A DNA stretch of 64,000 nt from Anastatus disparis (taxonomy: Eukaryota > Arthropoda > Insecta > Hymenoptera > Eupelmidae). Both the position numbers and the translations under genes were made by a program. Positions within the stretch are counted from its first letter, which is position 1; each line of letters opens with the position of its first letter. Location: assembly GCA_017163975.1 (NCBI GenBank), contig JAFFSR010000229.1:14774001-14838000 (forward strand). The letters are read 5' to 3'. The notes below the pieces were generated by a model that was not told the DNA's origin, did not search any database, and saw only the letters and a program-made list of their open reading frames with translations. Positions 14,397 to 27,100 of this stretch are shown piece after piece.

Positions 14397-14402
14397 TCAG
14401 TC
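14397..14402 (+). promoter_or_regulatory. candidate initiator (TCAGTC) upstream of exon A
   Basis: This is a perfect match to the arthropod initiator TCAGTY, about 210 bases before the ATG at 14611. It lies just downstream of a GC-richer island (about 14210-14320) and a pyrimidine run. I see no TATA box about 30 bases upstream and no good downstream element at +28. If used, the leader would contain several short upstream ATGs and exon A would be part of an unspliced first exon. A six-base match has little weight alone. Confidence 0.2.
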
Positions 14403-14610
14403 GGCTACGTGTTGCCAGCCTCGCGAATGTTAATATGCTTTTTGCCTTTGATGAAAAAAAAGACGCCGTTTGCAATGAAAGTGCATGCGTCAACTCTGTA
14501 CATTGTAGAGAAGAGTTCGTTCACCGGACGACATTGTATTATATATTTTTGATTTATTATCGGTTTTCTTTTTTTTTCTTCTCTTTACACAGGATTCATC
14601 AGTATTAGAT

Positions 14611-14710
14611 ATGGAAGAGGAAATAGAAAATATGAGGCAGCATCATCGAGTTAGATGGAAAGGACAGAATATAGAAGAAGGTTCTGGAATCAAAATGTTC
14701 TTCAAGAGAG
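14611..14710 (+). CDS. probable N-terminal coding exon A of the pickpocket gene
   Basis: The exon is bounded by a pyrimidine-rich acceptor (AG at 14591-14592) and a GT donor at 14711. It is open from 14593 and has an ATG at 14611 with G at -3 and G at +4. It encodes a charged stretch starting MEEEIENMRQHHRVRWKG and ending with KMFFKR, in phase 1. This phase joins exon B (15808-15882), which again ends in phase 1 and so fits the acceptor of the first certain channel exon at 38377. Composition is clearly protein-like against its AT-rich surroundings. It could be the cytoplasmic N-terminus of the channel (a 577-residue form) or the start of another gene whose later exons I did not find. The amino-acid sequence itself is not recognised. 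Confidence 0.45.
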
Positions 14711-15807
14711 GTAGGCAATATTTCTTTACTTCATTTACATGGTTGTAGTAGTTAATTGATAGTTAGACCTTATCAACATTAAATAATTGATTTGTACAAT
14801 AATTATATATAGTTTTTCTGAAAAAAGTACGATTCATAATTTTTACAATAGTTTTTTTTTTTAATTCAAAAGAAAACTATAATTTGTTTAAAGAAATATT
14901 TTTATTACAGAAATTCCCGTCTTTTTTATTGTATTTTCAATTACAATGTGACGTAGTTTAAAAAGATATAATTGCTTTTACTCATAATTCTGACGTCAAC
15001 TGTCATAATAATGTGAATTATGATCATGAATGATGAGTCGCCATTTTTACAGAATTAGTTTGAAAATTATAAATAAAATATCATGTAATTTCCTGTTTAA
15101 AAAATTATAAGTATAAAAAATTAGTAGATATTCATATTTTCAAATATATTTATAGTGAATTTTTAATGATTGTTTTCAACTTAACTCTTTATGCCGTTTC
15201 CTAAATAAATAATCAATCTAATTTGATCCAACAAACTGAAATATAAATTTCTTATTGCGTAGAATCAAGACTAAAAAACAATCAGCTACAGCTCATGTAT
15301 ACAATCTGTGTTATAAAAACGTTTTAAGAAATTTCGAATTAAATAATTCACGAATTGTACAGAAATCTTCATGAAATTTCTGAACTCCAGAAAATTTTAT
15401 ACAAGAAATTCGTATGCAAAAATATTCAGTTAACATTTATACATTCATGATCGCATACATCTTTTGTCAGCAAAAATACAAATTTTGCATAAATTATGAA
15501 TTTTCTTATGAATTTTCTTACAATTCTTGTTTAATTTTTTCAAAAAATTTAAGAAAATATTTCACTAAATTTTTGTTAAGGCTTTATAAATTGTAATGGT
15601 TCTCATTTCATTTTTTAATTAAAATGCAGATTATTACAATTAAAACAGATGAAACACTTTTCAAAATTTTAAAGAACAACCAAATTTTCATACACATAAG
15701 ATATAGAAATTTTTTATGAATAATTGATTCCTAGGTAACTTAAATATATTAATGTAACATATAACGGTAAACCATTATGGTTATAATTTTGACCGAAACT
15801 TTTGTAG

Positions 15808-15882
15808 CATGGTGGAAACTGAAGCCTGGATACGACAGTAACGGGGATTCGAGTTCTTCAAATAAGGATGACTTCTTTTACC
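15808..15882 (+). CDS. probable N-terminal coding exon B of the pickpocket gene
   Basis: The acceptor is TTTTGTAG (AG at 15806-15807) and the donor at 15883 is a perfect GTAAGT. Joined to exon A it reads AWWKLKPGYDSNGD, then a Ser/Asn run and KDDFFY, and leaves one base (C). That base completes an Arg codon with GT at 38377-38378, giving FFYRNRHNELW across the junction. The implied intron is about 22.5 kb. The polar, Ser-rich composition suits a cytoplasmic tail. RNA evidence is needed to separate this from an independent gene; an alternative next exon at 16101 is discussed in the findings. Confidence 0.45.
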
Positions 15883-15956
15883 GTAAGTCGAATTTTTATT
15901 ACAGTTTTCTTTATTATCGACGGTCAATGTTTACCTTATTCGAATGTATATTGTAC

Positions 15957-15957
15957 G

Positions 15958-16015
<58 letters not shown>
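15957..16015 (+). repeat. TA dinucleotide microsatellite
   Basis: About 25 TA units, interrupted once by a CA-containing step near 15970, lie 75 bases downstream of exon B's splice donor. It is likely length-polymorphic. The open frame across it that encodes Tyr-Ile repeats is not a gene. Confidence 0.9.
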
Positions 16016-16016
<1 letters not shown>

Positions 16017-17722
16017 CAGAAATCTAGTTTAGCTATATCAGTTAACAATTTTTATTAAAATATCATTAAGGAAGTTTTTGATTATTTTTTACTTTGTTAG
16101 ATGTCACTGCTTTCCAACTTAATATTATTTCAGAGTTTCATGTTATCGATATTAAAAAAATTAAGAAAATAAATATTAGAAAAAATCAGTATTTAATATT
16201 CTTGTTTATAAGTGATTGCACGATAAAAATTAAATTTTTACTATTTTATTTAATTTTACGCTCTAGTATAACATTTATAGTTTATTAAAATAAAAAATAA
16301 TAGCAGCATAGAATATAAAATAAACACATATTTTATATTAATAACGTTAAATTCACTATTAAAAATTTTAAAATAAGATACACCTTTTAACTTTATGTAA
16401 AATAACATTTTTTTCTAATGTCCTACAAATAATTAATGCTAAACAATAAATTTAGCCAATCGAATGATTAAATAAACATAAATTAACAAAATGACTGGTA
16501 AAATATACGGAAATAATTAATTTAGCTGCAGCGAAAGAGACATAAAGTCAATTGTATAAAGGTAAGCGTACCACATAGACGTATAGAGAATGTTTACACT
16601 GTGTGCGCTAAGTTATAGTTTGAGACACAGAAGCCAGCTAGTGTATTTAGGTAAGAGTTATTAAGGCACTTGAAACTTCGAACTGTGAAGTACGAATCTT
16701 TGCGGTAGTTTATACCAAACGAAAGCAAAGTCTTTATATACGGGCATACTGATCAAAGGGCTTGAGTAAACTAAGAGAATCTACCTGGTTTTACGTTTAT
16801 TTAAAAAAAAAAGAGACTTTGACTTTAGAAGAATAAATAAATTATTTACCAATGCTTCCATGAGCATTACTGGCTTTTGGAAATGCAATTAATTATTTGA
16901 ATTAACCGAAAAAAGTATAAAAATTTCTTTGGTCTATGAAAAAGGGGTGACCTTTTTCATCAAGAGTTAAAATCGTTGAAGTTACACACAAGATAGGAAA
17001 AGAGCAATGCGCACTTTTAGATTCATGGGATCTTGAGCTTTCCCCGAGCTTTTTCGCTTTTACGATTACGCTATAGCCAGCCAGCTCATCCACATTGGTT
17101 TTCTAAAACAAAGTGCAGTAGCTTTGAAGTAGACTGACTCGTATCGCAAAGAACATTTATTTTAACTTAGAGCACCTTCATAAAATTTCGCCTAAGATGA
17201 GGATCTTCAGGAATTTTTTCATTTTCTTTAAATGAGCGGCGTGTGCAGCTGCTCGCGTTAATGCATTTCAGAGATAAAGTTTTTAACTTAAAGCCCCTAT
17301 TTTTCACAAATTCACATGAATATTCTTACTTTGAGAAAAGTTTTATTTACTTTTAATTTATCTCATTCCTATTTTTTATATATTACAAAAAAAAATATTT
17401 TCATCGTTTTGTTTAAATATTCAAGTTGCTCAAGAAATAAGTAGCGCAGAATGCAATATAAAATAAAAAAAGAAATCTAGGGATTTATATAGCATTTAGA
17501 ATTGAAAGTCTGCGTAAGTTGAATGCAGTAAAAGCTTGGAATAAAGCGGCTTTTTGAATGTTGTACAGTTATTTTATTGCAGCAAATGAAGTTTCGTTCC
17601 AATTTAATACATGAACCAATGTTACTCTTGTAAAAGTATTATTAAACAAACCTTATACATAATTTAAAGGAATTTTATAGAAAAGCCAGGGATTCCATTC
17701 TATTTTATGGTTGCTTATATAA

Positions 17723-17893
17723 ATGTTTAAAATATACGCTCTTGATCATACTAGCTTTTTAAAGGGACTCAAGGAAATCAATGCAATTGTTTCCAAGTAC
17801 AATGAGCTGAATACGAATATGCAAAATTCTTATCTAATAATTTTGCTTTTTTTCTTTTATTTTATTAATTCACAGGATATCGAATTTCTTTAG
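17723..17893 (+). CDS. candidate 56-residue small ORF with one membrane segment
   Basis: This frame starts at an ATG and ends TAG. It encodes a polar N-terminal half (GLKEINAIVSKYNELNTNMQ near residues 15-34) followed by a hydrophobic run YLIILLFFFYFI, as in a single-pass membrane peptide. The codons of the first half are not simply AT-driven. It could equally be chance; no family is recognised. Confidence 0.15.
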   Translation: MFKIYALDHTSFLKGLKEINAIVSKYNELNTNMQNSYLIILLFFFYFINSQDIEFL

Positions 17894-20039
17894 CATTAAA
17901 AATACAGAATAACATTATTAGATAGCAAATACAAAATTGACTAATAAAAACTTAGACTTAATTCTTTAAAGAAGTAAACTTTTATCATAGCCAAAAGATT
18001 TAAAATTTTTCGATTTTCGTAAGATAATTTATTCCAATTTTCTTTGAAATGTTCAATAAAACGCTATAAAAAAATAAAAATCGAGAACGTACGTTTTACG
18101 TTGTCATGCTTTGCTATTTTAACAAACACGAGTATAACACAACAGTTTACAATAATATTTCTGCAAATGCAAAATGCTAGACACAAAGTCCTTGAACGTT
18201 TGAATAAAGATGTAAGCCAGCGCATACATTAACATCAAAGGAGCGTAAACACAACAACCTGTATGCATATTCATTAAAGGGAAATTCGTACAAATATATA
18301 ACAAGTGCCTCAAAGACCCATTTATTTGATAACTTATCGGTTGACCATTTATGTACTTTTGACTTCTAGTTAATGTGACTAATTATTTTTTATTATTTTG
18401 CTTTTAATTAAATATTTAACTTTTAAAAGTTTACATACATTAGAAAAATAATATTCACGACTTTGTTTTTTTGGCTTGTAATCCTTTGCTGGTATTATTT
18501 TATTATACATTATTATTTGTTTATTTATCTTTTTTCATATATTTTATGAGATATAATTTTTGAACTTTTTATAATATGATTACATATTCATTTTTACTTT
18601 TCATTTGAATTTATTTTTTCTATACATTTTTTGTAAGATTGATTGATTTTACATTAAGGAAAATTCACTATTTAACGTCGAAGCTGATTTCTTTAAAATT
18701 AATGATGTCGCAGCGCATTAAATGTTAATTTATATTAATCTTTTCTCACATTATCCTTCTTCTTCGATGCGTTTAAATAAGAAGCGTAGTAGATAACAAG
18801 ATTAATTGCGACATTATTTTGAACTTCATTTACTCTTTTTACAAATCTTCGGGTCGTATATAATGTTCTAAAAATAAGCTCAGCTGTTCCAATAATTTTG
18901 CCATAAGTACGCAATTATGTTTCACAGCTATTCCAATTTATTCAACATAACAATAATTCAATGCTGTCATCTTTTCACTTTTAGTTACATCCATTTGTTT
19001 AAATAAATAAGTTGTGTTTTGCACAACACGCAAATGTCATTGTATATTGCCGAATTTATGAATTATTGTATGTAACTTGAGTTATGTAACTTCAAAAGTC
19101 CAACTAAATTTAAATGCTTTAAAAGGTCAATTTTTTATCCATCGAATTTCTTTTTTTTTTTTAAATACAAGTACTATTGAAAACGTAATCAAATAATTAT
19201 CTTTTTCATCTCTAATCATTTTTTCAATATCGGAGTTGCAAGCTTTTCATTTACTTTCGGGATAAGTTTTATTGCTAAAAATTATTGACGTTTCCAGCGT
19301 GCATTCAATCTAAAACTCAATTTTTCAAAAATTTTAAACCGCTTTGTTTATTTTTAAAGGATTTTCTCAGAAAATCATAGTTAACGTTAGCGAGTATAAT
19401 TTCCTAAAGAAAGCTCTTATGTTGATCCAGTTAACTCCTTGGAAGAGCGAGGATTAAATTCTTTCGACTTGGAAACTTTAATGTATTAAAAGATTATGAA
19501 AAAATAATAAAATTTAACATAAAATATCAATGAAAACTAAGCGATTAATTTTATGAAAATCATAATATTTTTTTAATTTTTATGATTTTGAAGAATCAAA
19601 CTCATTGAATGAAATCTGTTTTTAATCAAAAGACTTTGATTTGACCTTTTACAAGAAAAATAAACTTCAAAGCTGTCTTTGTGTAAAAGCTTCATTCTTG
19701 ATTTTTTGAGAAAATCTTTTAAAAACAAACAAACCGCCTTATAAACTTAAAAATCAAACGTGAGGTCAAAACAGTGGAATTCTTCCTAAGTTTAAATAAC
19801 GAAACATATTCCAAAGTTAAATAAAAACCCGTGACCCATAACCCGCATACTCTCTTCGTGAATCTCTAAAAATAGTGTTAATCATTGTAATAATATCGTC
19901 TTTCCAGTTGCCTTAAAATATCCAGATACGCGAATAAAAAATGAAAATATCCTATCGTTTTGAGAAAAAAACGAGCACATGATATCTGTCTGAATGATAT
20001 CAGTTTTACGATAACAGGCAGAAGCGAGAAGAAGGAACA

Positions 20040-20294
20040 ATGGCCGAGCCCATCCGTGCATACATGCATTCCAGAAGTCATAATATAACAGGAGGCAAGT
20101 TGCCAAAGATCGTTTCTAGTCTCCGTATTGCAGGAAGCCAGTATTTATCGGTATCTTTAAACTTCATTTACAGTCGTCCCTACGGGCAATTACATAAATT
20201 TTCTAAACTACACCTACTTTATTTTCGATTAGGATTATTTTTTTTTATCTCCCATGACAATATAAAAAATAGTTTCAATGTATGCACAAATTGA
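20040..20294 (+). CDS. candidate 84-residue small ORF or first coding exon
   Basis: The ATG has a strong context (AACAATGG), and the frame begins MAEPIRAYMHSRSHNITGGK in a GC-richer patch. After about 37 codons a GTATCT sequence (20152) could serve as a donor. Beyond it the frame becomes AT-driven and hydrophobic, so only the first half looks coding. It lies inside the putative channel intron, same strand. No family is recognised. Confidence 0.25.
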   Translation: MAEPIRAYMHSRSHNITGGKLPKIVSSLRIAGSQYLSVSLNFIYSRPYGQLHKFSKLHLLYFRLGLFFFISHDNIKNSFNVCTN

Positions 20295-20645
20295 CTTACA
20301 TTTGTTTTTTTATCAAAACAATGTACGCGAAGTTTGATCATAATCAATTCTGACCTTAAAGACAAGACATTGCGTTCATCATTGTCATGAAACACGCTTA
20401 AGACATCACTCCTCAATGTATACGCGCACGCAAACAATTACATTGCTCGAATACAAGTTGTCCATGCAAGTGTAACGTCTAGTGATTTACATGACCTACA
20501 TACCTGCTTGACTTCATTATGGAAAGGAAGTGCGAAAAATGCGAAAGCTATTATAGCATTACAAGACATCCATCAAACTGTTGCATACAAATCATATTTT
20601 AAGCGGAAATTACTATTAAAAAAGCACTTATCTTATGGAAAAAAT

Positions 20646-20700
20646 AAAGATATATTATAAATAATACAACATGATAAATTATTATGTTGTTTATATCTTT
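20646..20700. repeat. imperfect hairpin, 55 bases
   Basis: AAAGATATA at the left end pairs with TATATCTTT at the right, and ACAACAT pairs with ATGTTGT near the centre around GATAAATTATT. The high A+T content makes a chance origin quite possible. Confidence 0.35.
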
Positions 20701-23700
20701 GTATGAATTAAATAACGAGTAGGCTGACTATTTTTGTGCTCGCACTACTTAGAGATTAGTGAATGTATTTTGTTATTTGTGATAATTTTCGAGTGTAACA
20801 TAAAATAACGTAATTTATTTAAATTTGAGAGTTCTCTTGAACTTGAATGAAACAGAACTATTAGAGTAGGCACCTTAACAGTATACACTTTGATGTTGTA
20901 GTCGTACGATGCTTAAACGAAGCTTATTTAATTTCACTTTGAACAGCATACACATTCAGTTTACAACTGAAGCTGTGGTACATTTAAACAGTAATGAGGC
21001 ACTTTAAAAGCCTTTGTACAAAGCGTCAACGTGTATAAAGCGAGAACCCAGCGATTCTATTGCAACTGAATTATAGTACTTTTCTTTCATTTCCTCTACC
21101 CCACCCCCTACCTCCCCACCCCTCGTACTGTCTTCTCTGTATATCATTTAAAGCATTTAAAGTATGTGTTGCCTTTAAGAATCCTCGACTCTGTAACGTC
21201 GACACGAGAGAATTAAAGGACTCTTTGAAATTGGTCCAATTATCAGCGTGAAAAAGAATACTTGCAGCTATAGCTTACCAGATATAAATTCGTGGAACAA
21301 GATAAAGTTGCACTTAAAAATTATATAAGCATTCTAACGGTGAAATAGTAGATTGCATACTGCTTTTCTTTTAGAATATATAAAAGGATACCTTTTCAAA
21401 AAGATAGTTCTTCAAAACAAAAACTATTATGTATTTTTAAGTATTTTGAAGTTGCTATTCCTGTTTGCAAAGTTAAGAATTTATATTATCCTGTATTATT
21501 CACAGTATTTCGTAAACTGGCTTATATCTCATTTTTTTAAAAATCACAAAAGAAAAACAAAGCAGATAGTTAACGTAAGGAAACAACTTTTTATATAATT
21601 TTAACAAGAGGAATTTTATATTTATATGCATTGTATTCGTATCTCGAGTTTGTTCTAACTTTTAGATACTTTTTCTTATATAAAATTACAAAAAAAAACT
21701 ACATAGTCCAAAGCTCGATTTTTTCAAACTTTTTCAAACAAATTTTTTTTGAATTTTGAGATTTTTTAAAATAATTGGATTCTTTTTATTATCGTACAGT
21801 TTTCAAACTAATTATTGCAAAAGATTTTCGCCAAATATTTATGAATGTTGGGATCAAAACTTTTTGATAGGAAAAAATGTTTTGGAATGGCTCATTTGAT
21901 AAAAAGTTATAAAGAAATAAAACTCTAATGAAATTTGGTTTGAAAAACTGCATTTGTTTTTGGGTGTATTTTAAGCTATTTTTAAAATTATTTTTATTTT
22001 ATTGTAATTGTTAAACAAATACAGTTTTCTAAATACATATTTTTTTCAAAAATTCTTCAACTTATTTTATTAGCATCTCTGTTTACAAATTTATTTTCGT
22101 AAAATAATTACAATCTATTTTAAAAAGAATAGTATTTAAAAAATTTTAATTTTGAAACTTTTATAACCAAAAATTCATTTTACTTTTAAATATTTGACAA
22201 ATCAGTGATTCATAAAGATGAATATAAACGTTTAAATTATTTTTTCATAGAACTCATTATTTTTTAAAATTTATCTAATAAAAAAGGAAAAATTATAAAT
22301 TTTGATAAAATATAATTAAAGTTAAATCTTTGAAGATAAAAGAGGAGTCTTTATAGCCTTAACAACTGTTACATATGCTATTGACTGATAAAACGAGCAG
22401 CTATAAAATGGCTACTTGGCGGTCGGACTCGTTTTCCACGGCAGTTTATGAAACGGATTAAGAGGCAAACTACCGTGCTTTAAAAGCAAGCAGCTGCTCT
22501 TGTCGTTACTATTGTCTATTTTACAACGCATAGATAAATAATACGTGAAAAAAAGCAATGAATTAAATTTATAAAATAAAAAATAAATAATACTTTTATA
22601 TCATACGTTGAATGTTCAAACGTGAGCCAGCTACGAGAAGATACTGTTTCGAATATAACTTTTTTAATATTGAAAAATATCAGAGGTGATTTCGTCAAAT
22701 AATATAAAAGAAGTCATAATACCTTTACGAATCAAGTTTTTTTTAATTTCTATCAAAGTAAGAAGACAAGACAAAGTTTTAAGAGCAATTTATTTTCTTA
22801 TTACATTGAAATTTTGATGTTATTACAGCATCGAAAATTAAAACATTCTTTTACTTCGTAATCTAATAGCTGAGGAATGAAGAATGAAACATTTTTTTTT
22901 TAAATTAAAAATACGATTTTTTTATACTTGGTTTATTTTACTGAAAAATTAAAAATATCTGTAAAACAAATTATTATTTATTTTGTTTAAAATATTTGTT
23001 TGGATACAGTATGAAACGTTAAAATTAGAGCATAATATAACTTTAAATTGACTATTATATAGCACACTCAAAAAGGGAGAGAGTTTGAGAATAATTAGTC
23101 GTAAGCTCGTTTCGCGTGCGTAGGCATAAAAAGTTAAAGACGAATACAAAGTCAGGTAAATTTAGAGAGATGAATAGAGATCTATGATCCAGTTTGAATC
23201 GTTTTCGCTCAGCGGAAGTTATCTCTCTAACGGACATTGCTTTTATCGTCCTCATCGCCCGGAAAACTTTGGCAATTAACCCGCCCGCCCTAGTCGCGTT
23301 TCGTGCTAAGAGTATATATGTACTACCGTCACAACTGGAGAATGTTAATTCAACCAACTTTTCGTGCTTGTCGCTCTTCAATGACTGGAGCGTAAAAGCT
23401 GTATTTTCCTAAGGACGATTTCATGCTGCTCCTTTTTTTTTGAAACACTCTACTACATACTAACTTTTTCATTCTCGCGTAATTAGTATCTACTTTTATA
23501 GTATACTAGATAGTTTTATTGATGTATGGCTCGTTGAGCTTTTCTTTATTTTATCCAATTGTCAATTAACTGACTTTTGTTCTTTTAAAATACCGCGATA
23601 AATTAAGCTGCAGATACACAAAAGCAGTGTATGTGTACCTAAAGCTCAGTCCTTTTAAAATTTTAATCAATTTTACTTGAATTTACCCAATACTCAATCC

Positions 23701-23725
23701 GCATAATTTTTAAGTGAATGATTCT

Positions 23726-23975
23726 AGAAATTATTTGTTTAAGTAGCATAAGAATAACTAAAAATCTTTTAACTAAAAAAAATTTGTTTGAAAAAACTTA
23801 GTTTATTTAAGGGCTGTAAAAAACTTAAAAAATCGTTTTAACTTTTGTTAAAAGAAATTATTTGTTTAAGTAGCATAAGAATAAATAAAAATCTTTTAAC
23901 TAAAAAAAATTTGTTTGAAAAAACTTAGTTTATTTAAGGGCTGTAAAAAACTTAAAAAATCGTTTTAACTTTTTA
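23726..23975 (+). repeat. 127-bp tandem duplication
   Basis: Two copies start with AGAAATTATTTGTTTAAGTA at 23726 and 23853 and are nearly identical for about 120 bases (one visible A/C-type difference in AATAACTA versus AATAAATA). The second copy ends just before the SINE at 23990. The near-identity implies a recent duplication or continuing gene conversion. It lies within the putative giant channel intron and has no coding frame. Confidence 0.9.
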
Positions 23976-23989
23976 ATGCATTTACATTT

Positions 23990-24190
23990 TTTTAAATTTT
24001 ATTCAGCGTCGCTATATTTATGCTATCATTACGATGTTAATTAACGACTGAGGTTTTCAGCGTTTTCGAAAACTTAGCACTTGTAACACACAGTGGTGCT
24101 TGTATCAATCGGCCGCCGAGAGTGGGATTCGAACTCGAGTCCTCGAGATTATCAATCCATCGCTCTACCGAATGAGCCATTGAGACCTCG
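23990..24190 (-). mobile_element. tRNA-derived SINE, copy 3
   Basis: This is a reverse-strand, essentially full-length copy: T-rich tail complement, body, B box (GGGATTCGAACTC on +) and A-box region ending in GAGACCTC. Relative to copies 1, 2 and 5 the body is more diverged near 24050-24090. It begins about 15 bases after a 127-bp tandem duplication. It lies inside the putative 22.5-kb channel intron. Confidence 0.85.
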
Positions 24191-27100
24191 TACAATTGTA
24201 ATGAAAAATTTCTAGAATCAATTGCTTGAAAATTATCACATAAATAGAAAAGAACCTACTCTCCTTAGCGAGTAATGTCACTTTTAAAGTTTACAATAAT
24301 CGATCGCTTCCATTTTAAGAAATACATTTTATTTTCCAAATTTCATTAACTCTTACATATTTTAATTTAAATTTGGAGAAGCTTTGTGCTAATGTATTGG
24401 CTTGGTTATTTATTAAGTTTTCAAACATTATATTTCTATTTACGATCCAAATTAAAGAATGAAAATATTCTTAATTATTATAAATAAAGTTTTAAATATT
24501 AATTTAACCAGTTTTTTACGTAAGTGAAGTAGCAGCAGGAATCATCCGATAAAATAAGTGATTATCATATTTCAATGTTTTGTTTCTTTAATAATAATAA
24601 TAAGCCTAGACTAATTTGGATTGCGTGTGCATTGTTAAAATTCTATAGGACTACTTTTCGTTTTGTATATATGCCAGGCAATGTGCGGCCGCGTGGTTTG
24701 GCAAGTCCATTTGCGGAGTGCGGAGGAAACTCCATTTGCACTCCATTTATCTCGTAATTCTATTTACAAAATCTGGAATAACAAGTTATATACTTGGCTC
24801 GATTTCCGAAACGTCAAAGTTTCTAAACTATGAGAATTGCTAATGACTAATTTTAAATGCTAATAATTGTTTCATAGCAATTAACTTAATGTGTTTCATA
24901 AATTACCGCAATGTTATTTATCATTTTATGTTTCTCGAAGAATTTATGCAATTCAATCCTTATTTATAAATTTTTTATATAAAATCAAGCGCAGTTTTGA
25001 AATTATCATCCTCTGAATACGTATAAAATATGCCATTGCGTTTTGTTCTATTTTTATTGTTATTAATTGTTTTAATTTAAAAAAAACATTATCGACACAT
25101 TTTCTAAATTCGACGTGAATACAGTAAGCCATGATAGCTTTCAAAACATTTGTATCTGAAAATCTACTTCTAAATGCAAAAGTTTTCCAGGCTAAATTTG
25201 CTAAAAGGACCTATCCCAGCGTTTTCTAATCTAGCGATTAAAACAAACATTAACTTGATTAAACATACATATAATGCGTGAATTCGCACGTCTATCAGTT
25301 GAAGCAGCCCTTCTCTTTCTGTTGTTACTATATATACAGAGCCACATCGAACAATGAAAACGGACATGTCGTAACGTATATTTACGGCCTCTGAGTATTG
25401 AGTTCCCGTCACGTGTACACGTTATGCAGCTTCAAGCTTCGAGCAATGACTTTGTCAGGTGTTGTTGCACGCACACTAGCTATTGGGAATACTAGTGTAT
25501 ATGTAACTCCGATCCCTGATCTCTTACTGTACTACGCTACAAAGAGTTTTGTATAGAAAATTTGAAAGAAATGTATAGAAAATTAATGTGTTGCTCTGTA
25601 ACATGATAAAGGGTATAACAGCCCGTAGAGATATACTTTTTGCAAGATAAAATAGAAAAGATAGCTTATCTTTTTATCCTTTTTATTACTAAATTGAATT
25701 AGAATGGATAGCGTTTTTTACATCAGTATGACTTAATACTATAAAGCTTTTGAATTTCAGGTTAATTTAATTGTCATTCAAATAAAAAAGTAGAATCCAA
25801 TAAAAATTCTAGGTCTACCCTGTTAAAAGATTTATGTCTATGTTTAAACGTTAAAACAATATCAATATATTTCATTTTTTTTTCTTTATTTTATAAAAAT
25901 AACTTATTCAGAATCAAATTTTAAAATTTGTCAGAACGAACAGTTTATTTTTGTTTGATTAAATTTTATCAAGAGAATTAAAGTAGAGAATAGGTATTTG
26001 TGAGCATATTTATTGTGCATCAATTTCTGTGGATGAAAAGATCATTTTTCAATCTGATTTTAAATCTTTAGTAAAACCAGAATGATTAAAATTTAGACAA
26101 TTCATTAAATTAAGTATCAATTTCAATATCAAATTATAATTTCAAACAAATATTACACTGCGTTGAATAATTAAATTATGAAAAAAAATAATACTCATCT
26201 TGGGTTGAAAGTATAAAATTGATTTTCAATTAACGTGTATAGGTATACAAACAAATATTTCAGTATATACCTTTGAAATTCAATTAAAGCCATTTATCAA
26301 TAAAAACTTACGAGCAGCCACAATCAATCGAGAGAGTTTGAGATACATCCGCAACCTAATCAAATTGCCAACTGCCTGGACATACTTTCGAAAATGCCAG
26401 AGTTATTCAATAGCGAGCTGGGGCTAAAGTTATTTATTCACTTCGATGTTCATCGAACTTGCCAGATATTACCCTAACAATTTCGTGAGATTATAAATGA
26501 TGAAAGTAACTTTCTTCTTATTTTATTGAAATAACTTTATTATGTCGAAAATTAAAGAAATCCAGTTGAAGTCTTTTAAGACGAGAAACGTATTTTATTT
26601 CTTATAAAATATTCAGAATGTCTCATAAGAAATAAAATACCAAAAATATCGACTAGTTATAAAGTTTAACATAAAAATTTAGAATAAGGGATCAAAACTT
26701 TTGCTTCAACTTTTCGAGCAAAGCTTTTTCATTTTCAGAAGCTTTGATTGCTTGAAATTAAAAACTTTTTTTCAAGTTATTCATATTTAGTAAAAATTAA
26801 TTAAGTTATTTAGAATAACAAATGCTGGTAACTAATGGCAAACTAATATTTAAAGTTTTGAAAATTTAAAGCAATGTATCAATTTTAATGGTAATATTCA
26901 ATTAAAACTTTTACTCCATACAATCAAGCCATTAAAGCGAGCTAGTTAATTAAATGACAAAATTTCCCCGCACGCGGCATTGAAATTTCGTTGTCAATAA
27001 ACGAAACTACTTTCTAAAACTTATTATCATCGTCATACAAGCGAACGGTGAAAAGTGAAAGGCAAAAGGCGAAAGGATGCTATTTCTCGTTCGTTCGCAA

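Larger units (their letters stand above)
6923..14592. other. intergenic or 5' flank, no gene recognised
   Basis: AT-rich DNA with a GC-richer zone at about 8920-9680, the two blocks at 9570 and 10850 listed separately, the SINE at 13201-13405 and a GC-richer patch at 14210-14320 just before exon A. The 150-codon + frame at 10170-10622 starts at TTG, is rich in Lys, Phe and Leu driven by base composition, and is not supported as a gene. Confidence 0.5.

Noticed and set aside
15777..16016. 79-codon frame ending in Tyr-Ile repeats
   Set aside because: Only 15808-15882 is kept (exon B). The rest is intron and the TA microsatellite.
16526..16561. 36-base exon-shaped segment (ATTTAG to GTAAGC)
   Set aside because: Good splice signals, but it reaches a stop in the phase left by exon B and no partner exon fits; probably cryptic sites.
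23055..23412. Overlapping open frames on both strands (108 codons on -, 72 on +)
   Set aside because: A locally GC-richer island lengthens frames on both strands at once. Neither translation has a recognisable domain, and I cannot choose between them.
24640..24757. Protein-like frame ending ECGGNSICTPFIS
   Set aside because: Short, with an internal TCCATTTGC repeat and no splice sites or recognisable family.
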